A stretch of 56,061 bases of DNA from Bacteroidota bacterium (GTDB lineage Bacteria > Bacteroidota > Bacteroidia > AKYH767-A > OLB10). Below, piece by piece: positions 44,036 through 53,213 of the stretch; position 1 is the stretch's first letter, and every line of letters begins with the position of its first letter. Location of the stretch: assembly GCA_016717725.1 (NCBI GenBank), contig JADKFA010000021.1, forward strand, positions 1 through 56,061, in the 5' to 3' direction. The position numbers and the translations under genes were made by a program. The notes below the pieces were generated by a model. That model searched no databases. It was not told the DNA's origin and worked only from the letters and a program-made list of their open reading frames with translations.

Positions 44036-46084
44036 ATGAAATTTATAAAAATTTATGTTTTATTTTTTTGCTTGGTATTTTTGTTTGCGTAGTGTGAATG
44101 CTAACATAATTCTGGATCAAAATTCAATTTGGAAGTACCACGACCAAGGTGTCGATTTTGGTTCTCATTGGAAAACAAATGGATTTAATGATGGTAGCTG
44201 GCCAGCAGGTAAAGGAGAATTTGGCTTTGGTGATAATCCACTCACTTCACTCAAGAAGAATAATACTTGTTATTATTTTAGAAAAATAGTTACCGTTAAT
44301 AACCCACAACAATATGCTACTTTCAAAATCAATTTGCGAAGAGATGATGGTGTAATAGTTTATTTAAATGGAGCGAAGGTTTTTGTAAATAATTTACCAA
44401 GTTCGGGAGTAAATTATTTTACTCTTGCTCTCAATAATTGTATAGACGATGGTGATTCATTATTCACTTTTAATTTGCCAAGTTCCGATTTTTTGAATGG
44501 TAAAAATTTATTTGCAGTAGAAATACATCCAAGTAGCGCAAATGATGTGGATCTTACTTTTGAGATGACTGTAGATGCAGTTTTGCCATTGGTGCTTCCT
44601 GTGATTAGTCGGGGACCTTATTTGCAAACAACTACTCCAAATTCTTGCACTATTCATTGGCGTACGGATGTAGAAACAGACTCTAAAGTTAGTTATGGTT
44701 TGACCCAAACGTTTGGAAATACAGTTAAGAATTTTGATATGGTAAAGGATCATTTTGTCAAGTTAGATGGACTTCTTCCTAACACCAAATATTTTTATAA
44801 AATTGGTTCGACTGTGGTAGTCCTTGAAGGAGGAGTTGAAAATTATTTTCACACAGCACCAGTTTTTTACAGCGAACAGCCCATTCAAATTTGGGCATTA
44901 GGTGATTTTGGGAATGGAAGTGTGCAACAAAACCAAGTATTGCAGTCGTATTTGAATTATTTAGGAGGTAAAAGAAATGATATGTGGATTTGGTTAGGTG
45001 ATAACGCCTATTACAATGGTACTGACCAAGAGTATGGTAATTTTGTTTTTGATGTTTATAAAAATCAATTTAAAAATTGGAATTTTTATCCTGCTTTAGG
45101 AAATCATGACTACGGCCTAGCCGGTTATTTGTCTACAGCATCTTTAGGTACTAATTTTCCATATTTCAATATTTTTAATTTGCCAAAGTATGCGCAATGC
45201 GGAGGTGTTCCTTCGAATTCCGAAAAATATTATTCATACAATTGGGGAAATGTTCATTTCATTGCACTCGATAGTTATGGCGCATTAAATCATACAGGAA
45301 GTCCAATGTATCAATGGTTGTTAAACGATTTACAATTAAATACTGCAAAGTGGATCATTGCCTATTGGCATCATCCCCCATATAGTAAAGGAACCCATAA
45401 TTCAGATGTTGAAATTGAATTGATTGATATGCGTGAAAATATTGTTCCGCTATTAGAAAGATTTGGTGTTGATTTGGTATTAACTGGGCATAGTCATACC
45501 TATGAAAGAAGTTATTTCATGCATGGGCATTATGGGCTAGAGAGTACTTTTAATAGTTCAAACCTCATCCAAGCTGGAGATGGGTTATTACTCCATACAT
45601 TAAAGATAAAGAGCATAACGGTACCGTATATACGGTATGTGGAGTTGGAGGTGTGTCTAGTACAGCTGTTGCAAATGGATTTCCACATGACGCAATGGTT
45701 TCATCAATAAGTTCAATCGCAGGTTCTACATCAATAGAGGTAAAAGGGGATTCGATGCATTGTAAGTTCATTTGTTATGATGGTTTTGTTGCAGATGAAT
45801 TCTATATTCTTAAGAATAGTAATCCACGTTATGAATGGAGTGGTACTGATAGTAATAGAAATCCACAAGCATTCCCAAATCCATCCAAAGGAATAATAAG
45901 AGTGTATCCTGGATATCCCATCAAGAAAAAATTAGAAGTATATAATCAATGGGGCATTCTTCAATTTACGGATGTATTACTAGATATAAAAACGGTCGAT
46001 TTTAATTTCTTGGGAACAGGAGTATTTCAGTTTGTTTGGAGTGATGATCATGATCGTTTTAGTCAAACTGTAATTTTTGATTAA
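44036..46084 (+). CDS. Secreted purple-acid-phosphatase-like metallophosphoesterase, two frameshifts
   Basis: The start at 44036 gives a signal peptide (MKFIKIYVLFFCLVFLFA), but the frame then stops. One extra T near 44075 explains this, and SVNANIILDQNSIWKY continues in frame 3. Residues 20-190 form a jelly-roll-like domain and an FN3-like domain (PYLQTTTPNSCTIHWRTD). The metallophosphatase core has all five motifs: LGDFGNG, WLGDNAYYNG, ALGNHDYG, YWHHPPYSKG and TGHSHTYERS. A second shift near 45595 leads to KDKEHNGTVYTVCGVGGVSS and to a likely T9SS end (AFPNPSKGIIRVYPG). It likely hydrolyses phosphoesters outside the cell. Substrate unknown. Confidence 0.85.
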
Positions 46085-46151
46085 CCCGAATGTTGCTAAT
46101 TCTATAAATAAAATGGAATGAAAGCTATCTTAAATGTAATAGCAATTATTT

Positions 46152-46652
46152 TTATTTAAAAGTATAGCGTACAGAAAGCGCAACATCGCCAACCCAAAAA
46201 TTGGAAATGCCGATAATATTAAATGCCGGCTTCCAATCAATGGCAAGATTTAATGGAATCTCATTAAATGTATATTCTAATCCGATTTGACCATCAATCC
46301 CAATAACCATTCTGGTATCATGGTATCTTCTATTATCATCCCACCAAGGGTTATGATCTCTGTCCCAAAAACCAATATGCCCGCCTCCTCCAATGAAAAA
46401 ATTAAAGCCTGGCTCATCAAAAACTGGAGTATTAACTGTGTATAATCCAGTGATATTCAATCCTCTCCATCTAGTATAAAGAATTCCTTCAATGCTTTGG
46501 TTATCTTTAATAAAATGTCGTACAGAGATTCCGGCACCTCCATTTAATCGTAATCCCAATGCAGTTTTGTAATTGTACTGAGCTAAAATATCTTGTGGAT
46601 TGCTGATAATCAATAGGATAATAATATAAATGGGAAGTAATTTCTGTTTCAT
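46152..46652 (-). CDS. Small outer membrane beta-barrel protein
   Basis: The protein has 166 residues with a signal peptide (LPIYIIILLIISNPQDILAQ). Alternating strands follow: ALGLRLNGGAGISVRHFI, INGLYTVN-like, FFIGGGGHIGFWDRDH, VIGIDGQIGLEYTF and VGDVALSVRYTFK with a C-terminal Lys after an aromatic residue. It resembles 8-strand barrels of unknown specificity. It stands alone between two plus-strand genes. Confidence 0.75.
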   Translation of the reverse strand: MKQKLLPIYIIILLIISNPQDILAQYNYKTALGLRLNGGAGISVRHFIKDNQSIEGILYTRWRGLNITGLYTVNTPVFDEPGFNFFIGGGGHIGFWDRDHNPWWDDNRRYHDTRMVIGIDGQIGLEYTFNEIPLNLAIDWKPAFNIIGISNFWVGDVALSVRYTFK

Positions 46653-46656
46653 AGTG

Positions 46657-46664
46657 CAAAATTA
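46657..46664 (-). promoter_or_regulatory. -7 element (TAATTTTG) for the small barrel gene
   Basis: On the minus strand TAATTTTG fits TAnnTTTG and ends four bases before the ATG at 46652, so the leader would be almost absent. Confidence 0.45.
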
Positions 46665-46938
46665 ATGAGCATTTCAATTAGATTATTTAACGAAGTGGAT
46701 ACATTTAATATTTTGATGAACATGAATTTAATCTATTTTTTGTGAGTGGAATTAGGAGCAAAAGGGGACTATATTTTCAATTTCTTCATAAGTAAGTTGA
46801 TAAAGGTTTTAAGAGAAGAGCGTAACTATATCAAATTCAGCTATTTTACTACTTAATAACATTTGCCTTCTTATTTTTCCGTTTAATAATTATTTATTTC
46901 CTTTGTCAATCATTGAAACTGTTAATGCACTTGCCCTT

Positions 46939-48933
46939 ATGATAAAGAAAACGTTAAGCCTGTTGTTGATTTTAACATTCGCTTTTATGAGCGGATTTTC
47001 TCAGGAGAAATCTGTTAAAACGCCCAAAAGTAAAACACAAAAGGCTGATAAGTATTTTAAAATTGGAGAGTACTATAATGCAAGTACCCGATACAAAAAA
47101 TCGTATACGAAACTGAAAAAGAATGTTGACAAAGGTCGCGCTGCTTTCTATGCTGGAGAGTGTGCTCGCTTTATGGGTAACAATGTAGAAGCTGAAGATT
47201 GGTATGGTAAGGCAGTAGCTGCTAAGCATAAGGATCCAATCGCTATTTTACGTTATGGTGATGCTCTAAAATCAAATGGTAAGTATGCGGAAGCAATTGT
47301 TCAGTATAATGCTTACAAAGAAGCTGAGCCAAACGATTCAAAGGCAGCGTCTTCAATTAAATCAACGGAAACAGCGCAGGCATGGAAGGATAAGCCAACT
47401 CGTCATCGTATTGACAATATGTCGGTATTGAACACAAAGTATTATGATTTCGCTGTGGCGGATAATCCAGCTGTGAAAAACAGTTTGGTATTTTCATCTT
47501 CTCGTGAAGAAGCTTTGGGAAAAAATAATGATAATTGGTACGGAGAGAAGCATTTCGATTTGTTCCAAGCATCAATGGATAATAATGAAAAGTGGAGTAC
47601 ACCAGTAGCTTTTCCAGGCCCAGCAAATTCTGAGCATAGTGACGGTGCAGCTTGTTTTGATGCTACTGGTAAAGTTATGTATTATACTACTTGTCCAACT
47701 ATTGATGATAAAAACGCACAGTGTAAAATCATGATGACGTCAATGACTGACGGAAAGTGGAGTGATGCTGTTTCTTTGTCTTTCAATAGTGAAACTTATA
47801 CATGTGGTCACCCTTGCCTTTCTTTAGATGGTAAGACATTATACTTCTCTTCCGATATGCCAGGTGGTATGGGTGGAAAAGATATTTGGGCTGCTGCTTA
47901 TGATGGTAGCACATGGGGCACACCAACCAATTTAGGTGCTGGAGTAAATACTGAAGGTGACGAAATGTTTCCTACAATGAATAAAAATGGTCGTCTTTAC
48001 TACTCTTCTAATGGAAAAGTTGGTTTAGGTGGATTGGATATGATGTACACAACTAATGAAGGTGGTGTATGGGCTGAAGCTACAAATTTGAAGTCGCCAA
48101 TGAATTCTTCAGGTGATGATTTTGGTTTGATTTGGAATACAGAAACCACAGGTTACTTTACCTCTAATCGTGATGGCGGAAAAGGAATGGATGATATTTA
48201 TTCTTTCTTGGTTCCACCTTTGAAATTAGCTGTTGGTGGTCGTGTTTACGATACAGATACTAAGGAGAATTTAGAAGGTGCAACGGTTGAATTATTTGGA
48301 TCGGATGGAACTTCATTAAGCGTTCAAACATTAGCAGATGGGATGTATCGTTATGAATTAAAGCCTAACGTTAAATATAAAATCTCTGCATCGTTCACTG
48401 GTTATTTAACAAAGTTCCATGAATTATCTACTGTTGGTTTAGAAGAAGATCAAGACTTTGTGAAAGACTTCGATTTCCCATTAAAGTCTACAGCGAAACC
48501 CATCACTGTTCCAGAAATTTTCTACGATTTGGACAAATCTACTTTACGTGCGGAATCTAAGAAGGCATTGGATGGTTTAATTCAAGTATTGAACGACAAT
48601 CCTACCATTACTATTGAATTAACTTCTCATACCGATTACCGTGCAGATGATAATTATAACATGAAGTTATCTGATCGTCGTGCGAAGAGTGTAATGGATT
48701 ATTTAATCGCTAACAAAATTCCAGCAGATCGTTTAACTTGGAAAGGAATGGGTGAAACTACACCTAAATCTGTTGAAAATAATGAGGAATACTTGCCATT
48801 CAAAACAGGTGATGTGTTAACGAAGGAGTTTATTGATAAACTTGAGACTCATGAATTACGCGAGAAAGCTCATCAATACAATCGTCGTACAGAATTTCAA
48901 GTTACTGGAACAACATATGTTCCTAAGAACTAA
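46939..48933 (+). CDS. PorE-like OmpA-family protein (likely T9SS-associated)
   Basis: The start at 46939 gives a signal peptide (MIKKTLSLLLILTFAFMSGFSQ); the frame from 46903 adds 12 unlikely residues. The order is TPR-like repeats (residues 30-120), PD40/WD40 propeller blades (CLSLDGKTLYFSSDMPGGMGG, MNKNGRLYYSSNGKVG), a carboxypeptidase-regulatory domain (GGRVYDTDTKENLEGATVELFG) and an OmpA C-terminal peptidoglycan-binding domain (LTSHTDYRADDNYNMKLSDRRA). This four-part layout is that of Porphyromonas PorE, which anchors the T9SS to peptidoglycan. Unlike PorE, no lipobox is seen, so the anchor may differ. Total 664 residues. Confidence 0.87.
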   Translation: MIKKTLSLLLILTFAFMSGFSQEKSVKTPKSKTQKADKYFKIGEYYNASTRYKKSYTKLKKNVDKGRAAFYAGECARFMGNNVEAEDWYGKAVAAKHKDPIAILRYGDALKSNGKYAEAIVQYNAYKEAEPNDSKAASSIKSTETAQAWKDKPTRHRIDNMSVLNTKYYDFAVADNPAVKNSLVFSSSREEALGKNNDNWYGEKHFDLFQASMDNNEKWSTPVAFPGPANSEHSDGAACFDATGKVMYYTTCPTIDDKNAQCKIMMTSMTDGKWSDAVSLSFNSETYTCGHPCLSLDGKTLYFSSDMPGGMGGKDIWAAAYDGSTWGTPTNLGAGVNTEGDEMFPTMNKNGRLYYSSNGKVGLGGLDMMYTTNEGGVWAEATNLKSPMNSSGDDFGLIWNTETTGYFTSNRDGGKGMDDIYSFLVPPLKLAVGGRVYDTDTKENLEGATVELFGSDGTSLSVQTLADGMYRYELKPNVKYKISASFTGYLTKFHELSTVGLEEDQDFVKDFDFPLKSTAKPITVPEIFYDLDKSTLRAESKKALDGLIQVLNDNPTITIELTSHTDYRADDNYNMKLSDRRAKSVMDYLIANKIPADRLTWKGMGETTPKSVENNEEYLPFKTGDVLTKEFIDKLETHELREKAHQYNRRTEFQVTGTTYVPKN

Positions 48934-48953
48934 TATTTAATAGATTTAATAAT

Positions 48954-48980
48954 GAAGGGCGGCTCTAAAGGCCGCCCTTC
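48954..48980 (+). terminator. Hairpin after the PorE-like gene
   Basis: GAAGGGCGGC pairs with GCCGCCCTTC around a 7-base loop. The T tract behind it is weak (TTGTATCTTT) and overlaps the purM promoter. Confidence 0.7.
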
Positions 48981-48983
48981 TTG

Positions 48984-48991
48984 TATCTTTG
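48984..48991 (+). promoter_or_regulatory. -7 element (TATCTTTG) for purM
   Basis: TATCTTTG fits TAnnTTTG and lies 7 bases before the ATG at 48999. Confidence 0.6.
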
Positions 48992-48998
48992 CAAAACC

Positions 48999-50168
48999 AT
49001 GAATACGTCAGATCGATACGCAAAAAGAGGCGTTTCCGCTACTAAGGATGAAGTGCATGCTGCCATAAAAAAGGTAGATAAGGGCTTATTCCCATCAGCT
49101 TTCTGTAAAATCATTCCCGACTATTTAGGTGGCGATGATCAATGGTGTAATATCATGCATGCAGATGGCGCTGGTACAAAAAGTAGCTTAGCTTATCTCT
49201 ATTGGAAGGAAACAGGTGATCTAAGTGTCTGGAAAGGTATTGCTCAAGATGCTCTCATCATGAATATCGATGATTTGCTTTGTGTAGGTGCTTGCGATCG
49301 AATCCTGCTTTCTTCTACCATCGGAAGAAATAAAAGATTGATTCCTGGGGAAGTGATTGCAGCCATCATTGAAGGCACCGAAAACTTTGTTAAGGAATTG
49401 CAGAGTCACGGAATTCATATTTATACTACTGGTGGAGAAACAGCTGATGTGGGCGATTTAGTTCGAACGATAATTGTGGATAGTACTGTCACATGTCGTA
49501 TGAAACGAAGTGATGTTATTGATAACGCAAATATTAAAGCGGGTGATGTAATAGTCGGATTGAGTTCAAGCGGAAAAGCAAGTTACGAGTTGGAGTATAA
49601 TGGTGGAATGGGTAGCAATGGATTGACTTCTGCACGTCACGATGTTTTCGCTAAATATTTGGCTAAAAAATATCCGGAAAGTTATGATGATGGAATTGAC
49701 TCATCACTTGTATATAGTGGAAGGATGAATCTAACGGATAGCATTACCGAAATTGGATTGGATGCTGGAAAATTAGTGTTGTCTCCTACACGAACGTACG
49801 CACCCATCATCAAAGCGATCTTAGATCAATACCGAAATCAAATTCATGGAATGGTACATTGCAGTGGGGGTGGACAAACGAAAGTGTTGCATTTTGTAGA
49901 TAAACTGCATATCATTAAAGATAATTTATTTGAATTACCTGTTTTGTTTAAAATGATTCAAGAGCAGAGTGGAACATCTTGGTCAGAAATGTATCAGGTA
50001 TTTAATATGGGGCATCGAATGGAAATTTATGTTCCTGAAAATATAGCAGAGAAAATAATTGCCATATCAAAATCATTTAATGTGGATGCTAAGATTGTGG
50101 GTCGTGTAGAACCATCAGAACAAAAAAAATTGACTATTAAAAGTACGCAGGGAACATTTACCTGGTAA
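48999..50168 (+). CDS. purM: Phosphoribosylformylglycinamidine cyclo-ligase (AIR synthase)
   Basis: The enzyme closes the imidazole ring in purine synthesis, using ATP. It has 389 residues. The N terminus NTSDRYAKRGVSATKDEV and the motifs HADGAGTKSSLAYLYW, IAQDALIMNIDDLLCVGAC, TTGGETADVGDLVRTI and GLSSSGKASYELEYNGGMGS match the PurM/AIRS fold of the Bacteroidota type. The start at 48999 was preferred over the frame from 48981 because the latter codes through the -7 element. It begins a run of plus-strand genes to pyrF. Confidence 0.92.
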   Translation: MNTSDRYAKRGVSATKDEVHAAIKKVDKGLFPSAFCKIIPDYLGGDDQWCNIMHADGAGTKSSLAYLYWKETGDLSVWKGIAQDALIMNIDDLLCVGACDRILLSSTIGRNKRLIPGEVIAAIIEGTENFVKELQSHGIHIYTTGGETADVGDLVRTIIVDSTVTCRMKRSDVIDNANIKAGDVIVGLSSSGKASYELEYNGGMGSNGLTSARHDVFAKYLAKKYPESYDDGIDSSLVYSGRMNLTDSITEIGLDAGKLVLSPTRTYAPIIKAILDQYRNQIHGMVHCSGGGQTKVLHFVDKLHIIKDNLFELPVLFKMIQEQSGTSWSEMYQVFNMGHRMEIYVPENIAEKIIAISKSFNVDAKIVGRVEPSEQKKLTIKSTQGTFTW

Positions 50169-50180
50169 GAAGATTAAAAC

Positions 50181-51275
50181 ATGTCGACAGATAATTTATT
50201 AGAAAGACTCGAAGGAATAGAAGCACGCTTCCATGACATCGGTGTGCAGTTGGGTGATCCAGGAACGATCGCGGATCAGAAAAAGTTTAGAGAGTTGAAC
50301 AAGTCGTATCGCGATTTGGAAGAAATTGTAGAGGCTACTCGTGAGTATAGAGGTATTCTAACGCAAATCAATGAAGCACGTCATGTATTGAATAACGATA
50401 AGGACGAAGATTTTCGCAATATGGCAAAGGAGGAGATGGAAACACTCGAGCCTCAATTGAAAAAGCTAGAAGATCATATTCAACAATTATTAATTCCACA
50501 AGATCCTGAAGATAGCAAGAATGCTATTCTCGAAATTCGTGCCGGTACCGGTGGTGACGAAGCCAGTTTGTTTGCAGGTGATTTAATTCGAATGTATCAG
50601 CGCTATTGCGAAGATCATGGATTTAAAATTGAGATGGTTGATTTTAATGACGGTAATACGGGTGGATATAAAGAAGTAGTGATGGAAGTGCGCGGTGATA
50701 AAGCCTATGGAATTTTAAAATATGAAAGTGGTGTGCATCGCGTTCAACGTGTTCCTGCCACAGAAACGCAAGGTCGAATTCATACTTCTGCTGCTACAGT
50801 GGTGGTATTACCCGAAGCCGATGAGTTTGATGAGATAGATATTAATCCTGCCGACCTTGAATATAAAACATCACGTTCAAGTGGTGCTGGTGGACAAAAT
50901 GTAAATAAAGTTGAGACTAAAGTTCAGCTAACACATAAGCCTAGTGGCATTGTGATTACTTGTCAAGTCGCACGATCGCAACATGCGAATCGTGAAAGCG
51001 CATTGCAGATGTTACGTTCGAAGTTATACGATATCGAGTACACCAAGAGAATGGATGAAGTGTCGAAGCGAAGAAAAACATTGGTGAGTACTGGTGATCG
51101 CTCTGAGAAAATTAGAACCTACAATTATCCGCAAAGTCGTGTAACCGATCATCGCATTGGATATACATCACATAACTTAGGAGCTGTGTTGAATGGCGAC
51201 ATTCAAGGTTTTATTGATGCATTGCAATTTGCCGAGAATGCAGAAAAAATGAAAGAATTAAACATGGTTGGATAG
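50181..51275 (+). CDS. prfA: Peptide chain release factor 1
   Basis: RF1 recognises UAA and UAG and releases the finished peptide. It has 364 residues, the normal length. The catalytic GGQ is in SSGAGGQNVNKVETKVQL. The stop-codon reading region shows the RF1 pattern VQRVPATETQGRIHTSAA, with PAT rather than the SPF of RF2. The helical N-terminal domain is intact. It is 12 bases after purM and likely cotranscribed. Confidence 0.96.
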   Translation: MSTDNLLERLEGIEARFHDIGVQLGDPGTIADQKKFRELNKSYRDLEEIVEATREYRGILTQINEARHVLNNDKDEDFRNMAKEEMETLEPQLKKLEDHIQQLLIPQDPEDSKNAILEIRAGTGGDEASLFAGDLIRMYQRYCEDHGFKIEMVDFNDGNTGGYKEVVMEVRGDKAYGILKYESGVHRVQRVPATETQGRIHTSAATVVVLPEADEFDEIDINPADLEYKTSRSSGAGGQNVNKVETKVQLTHKPSGIVITCQVARSQHANRESALQMLRSKLYDIEYTKRMDEVSKRRKTLVSTGDRSEKIRTYNYPQSRVTDHRIGYTSHNLGAVLNGDIQGFIDALQFAENAEKMKELNMVG

Positions 51276-51308
51276 TTTATCTTTTTAAATTGATTAAAGG
51301 AAAACAAA

Positions 51309-52127
51309 GTGAATCGACAAGAACTCTTCGAAGAAATTAAAAGCAAACAAAGTTATTTGTGTATTGGGTTGGATACTGACCTAAGCAAATTACCGAGTCA
51401 TTTGTTGCAAGCTGAAGATCCTATTTTTGAGTTTAACAAAGCCATCATTGAAGCTACTTCCGATTTATGTGTCGCCTACAAACCGAACTTAGCATTTTAC
51501 GAGAGTCAAGGATCGAAAGGGTGGAGGAGTTTGGAAAAGACGATGGAAATTATTCCTAAAAATATATTTACTATTGCTGATGCAAAGCGTGGTGATATCG
51601 GTAATACATCAACGTTATATGCCCAAGCATTTTTTAAACAGATGAATTTCGATAGCGTCACCGTTGCTCCTTATATGGGAATTGATTCGGTGAAACCTTT
51701 TCTTGCGTTCGAAAATAAATGGGTGATTTTATTAGCACTTACCAGCAATGAAGGGGCCAACGATTTTCAATTTAATCAGCAAGAAGGTGGAGGAATGCTG
51801 TTTCAAGATGTGATGCGTAAAGCACAAAGTTGGGGTCATCCCGATCAACTCATGTTCGTTTGTGGTGCTACTCGAGCAGAGCAGTTTGAAAAATTGAGAG
51901 CCATGGCTCCCGATTCTTTTTTCTTAGTGCCCGGTGTAGGAGCGCAAGGAGGCGATTTAGCTACCGTTTCAAGATTGGGAATGAATCAGTATTGCGGCTT
52001 ACTTGTGAACTCTTCGCGTCAAATTATATATGCATCTAAAGGAAAAGATTTTGCAGAGGCTGCAAGAGCAGAAGCTTTAAAAGTGCAACAAGAGATGAGT
52101 GGGTTGTTGGCGGAGCTCATTTTATAA
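51309..52127 (+). CDS. pyrF: Orotidine 5'-phosphate decarboxylase, type 2
   Basis: The enzyme converts OMP to UMP. It has 272 residues and starts with GTG. The catalytic Asp-Lys array is in FTIADAKRGDIGNTSTLYA. The substrate-binding regions are SYLCIGLDTDLSKLP, YKPNLAFYESQG and LVPGVGAQGGDLATV. The longer form with these motifs is the type 2 class. It follows prfA after 33 bases, and a stem-loop comes after it at 52153. Confidence 0.93.
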   Translation: MNRQELFEEIKSKQSYLCIGLDTDLSKLPSHLLQAEDPIFEFNKAIIEATSDLCVAYKPNLAFYESQGSKGWRSLEKTMEIIPKNIFTIADAKRGDIGNTSTLYAQAFFKQMNFDSVTVAPYMGIDSVKPFLAFENKWVILLALTSNEGANDFQFNQQEGGGMLFQDVMRKAQSWGHPDQLMFVCGATRAEQFEKLRAMAPDSFFLVPGVGAQGGDLATVSRLGMNQYCGLLVNSSRQIIYASKGKDFAEAARAEALKVQQEMSGLLAELIL

Positions 52128-52152
52128 ATTTTCGATTCTTAATTAGATTCTT

Positions 52153-52178
52153 CTAAACGCAACGTTAGCTGCGTTTAG
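52153..52178. repeat. Stem-loop after pyrF
   Basis: CTAAACGCA at 52153-52161 pairs with TGCGTTTAG at 52170-52178 around an 8-base loop. GC-rich GCTACGGTCGCAGTGG and a T run follow some 12 bases later. It may act as a weak terminator of the purM-prfA-pyrF run. Confidence 0.5.
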
Positions 52179-52286
52179 CTACGGTCGCAGTGGTTTTTAA
52201 TCGCTTGTAAACACTTGTAGTCGACTATAAATATTTATTAGACGACTTTTAAATTTCATCTCCGTTATTTTGCAAAAAAATATTGG

Positions 52287-53204
52287 ATGAAAACAAATCG
52301 CTTTCGACATTTTCTATACAGCTATTTCACATACACACGAGGTGAAAAGAATGCAGCCTTAGTTTTATGTTCTATTCTAATTGTACTTCAAGCAAGTCTT
52401 TGGTATCAACATTATTATTTAGCTCCAGAAATTTTAGTTCCAAGTGTAGAAGTAAATTTGGCGGCTGATAAAATCCATCTAAAGGAGAAAGAGAAAAATA
52501 CATACAGCAATAATTATAAAAAACGCGAAGAAATTAAATTAACTGTATTCGATCCCAATACAGCAGATTCATCTCAATTGGTAGCGTTAGGGATGAGTCC
52601 AAAGCAATCTTCTTCACTGATTCGGTTTCGTGAACGTATTGGTGGTTTCAAGAGTAAGGAGGATGTGAAAAATGTGCGCGTCTTGCATGCCTCCCTATTT
52701 GAAAAGTGGGATCCATTTATTGAGTTAAGTCCTGCTAAAGGAATTAAATCAACGGAGAAATTTAATTCAGGATTTAAGTCTAACAGCGAAGCCTCTCGAC
52801 CAAAATGGATCGTTTTAGATTTGAATGAAGTGGATACTACCGAGCTTCAAGATTTGCCTTTCATTGGTTCTGGAAGGTCGAAAGCGATTGTAAGTTATCG
52901 TGAACGCTTGGGTGGATTTTACACAACGGAGCAACTAAAGGAGATTCGTTCCATTCCAGATTCAGTATATAAAATCATTTTCCCCAAGGTGAAAGTGGAG
53001 GGCGGGCCTTATAAAAAACTTAATATCAATAGTCTACCTGCCGATAGTCTGAAGCATCCATATATCAACAAGCAATTAGCACGATTAATTGTTGCTTACC
53101 GAGAGCAGCACGGAGTATTCAAAAGTCTAGCTGATCTGAAGAAGATACCTTTGGTGGATGAGGAAATCCTCCGTAAACTTGCACCTTATTTACTATTAAA
53201 CTAA
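52287..53204 (+). CDS. Membrane-anchored helix-hairpin-helix protein (ComEA-like)
   Basis: The protein has 305 residues. One membrane helix is near residues 22-42 (AALVLCSILIVLQASLWY). Three helix-hairpin-helix units follow: FDPNTADSSQLVALGMSPKQ, LNEVDTTELQDLPFIGSGRS and LNINSLPADSLKHPYINKQL, each followed by a FRERIGGF / YRERLGGF / YREQHGVF arm. Such repeats bind DNA backbone, as in ComEA of natural competence, but here they are more numerous and the protein is longer. It precedes an acyl-CoA dehydrogenase gene by 9 bases. A DNA-handling role in the envelope is inferred. Confidence 0.88.
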   Translation: MKTNRFRHFLYSYFTYTRGEKNAALVLCSILIVLQASLWYQHYYLAPEILVPSVEVNLAADKIHLKEKEKNTYSNNYKKREEIKLTVFDPNTADSSQLVALGMSPKQSSSLIRFRERIGGFKSKEDVKNVRVLHASLFEKWDPFIELSPAKGIKSTEKFNSGFKSNSEASRPKWIVLDLNEVDTTELQDLPFIGSGRSKAIVSYRERLGGFYTTEQLKEIRSIPDSVYKIIFPKVKVEGGPYKKLNINSLPADSLKHPYINKQLARLIVAYREQHGVFKSLADLKKIPLVDEEILRKLAPYLLLN

Positions 53205-53213
53205 TTCCCAATT

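Noticed and set aside
50181..51275. Programmed frameshift as in release factor 2
   Set aside because: The protein is RF1 (PAT motif) and the frame is continuous.
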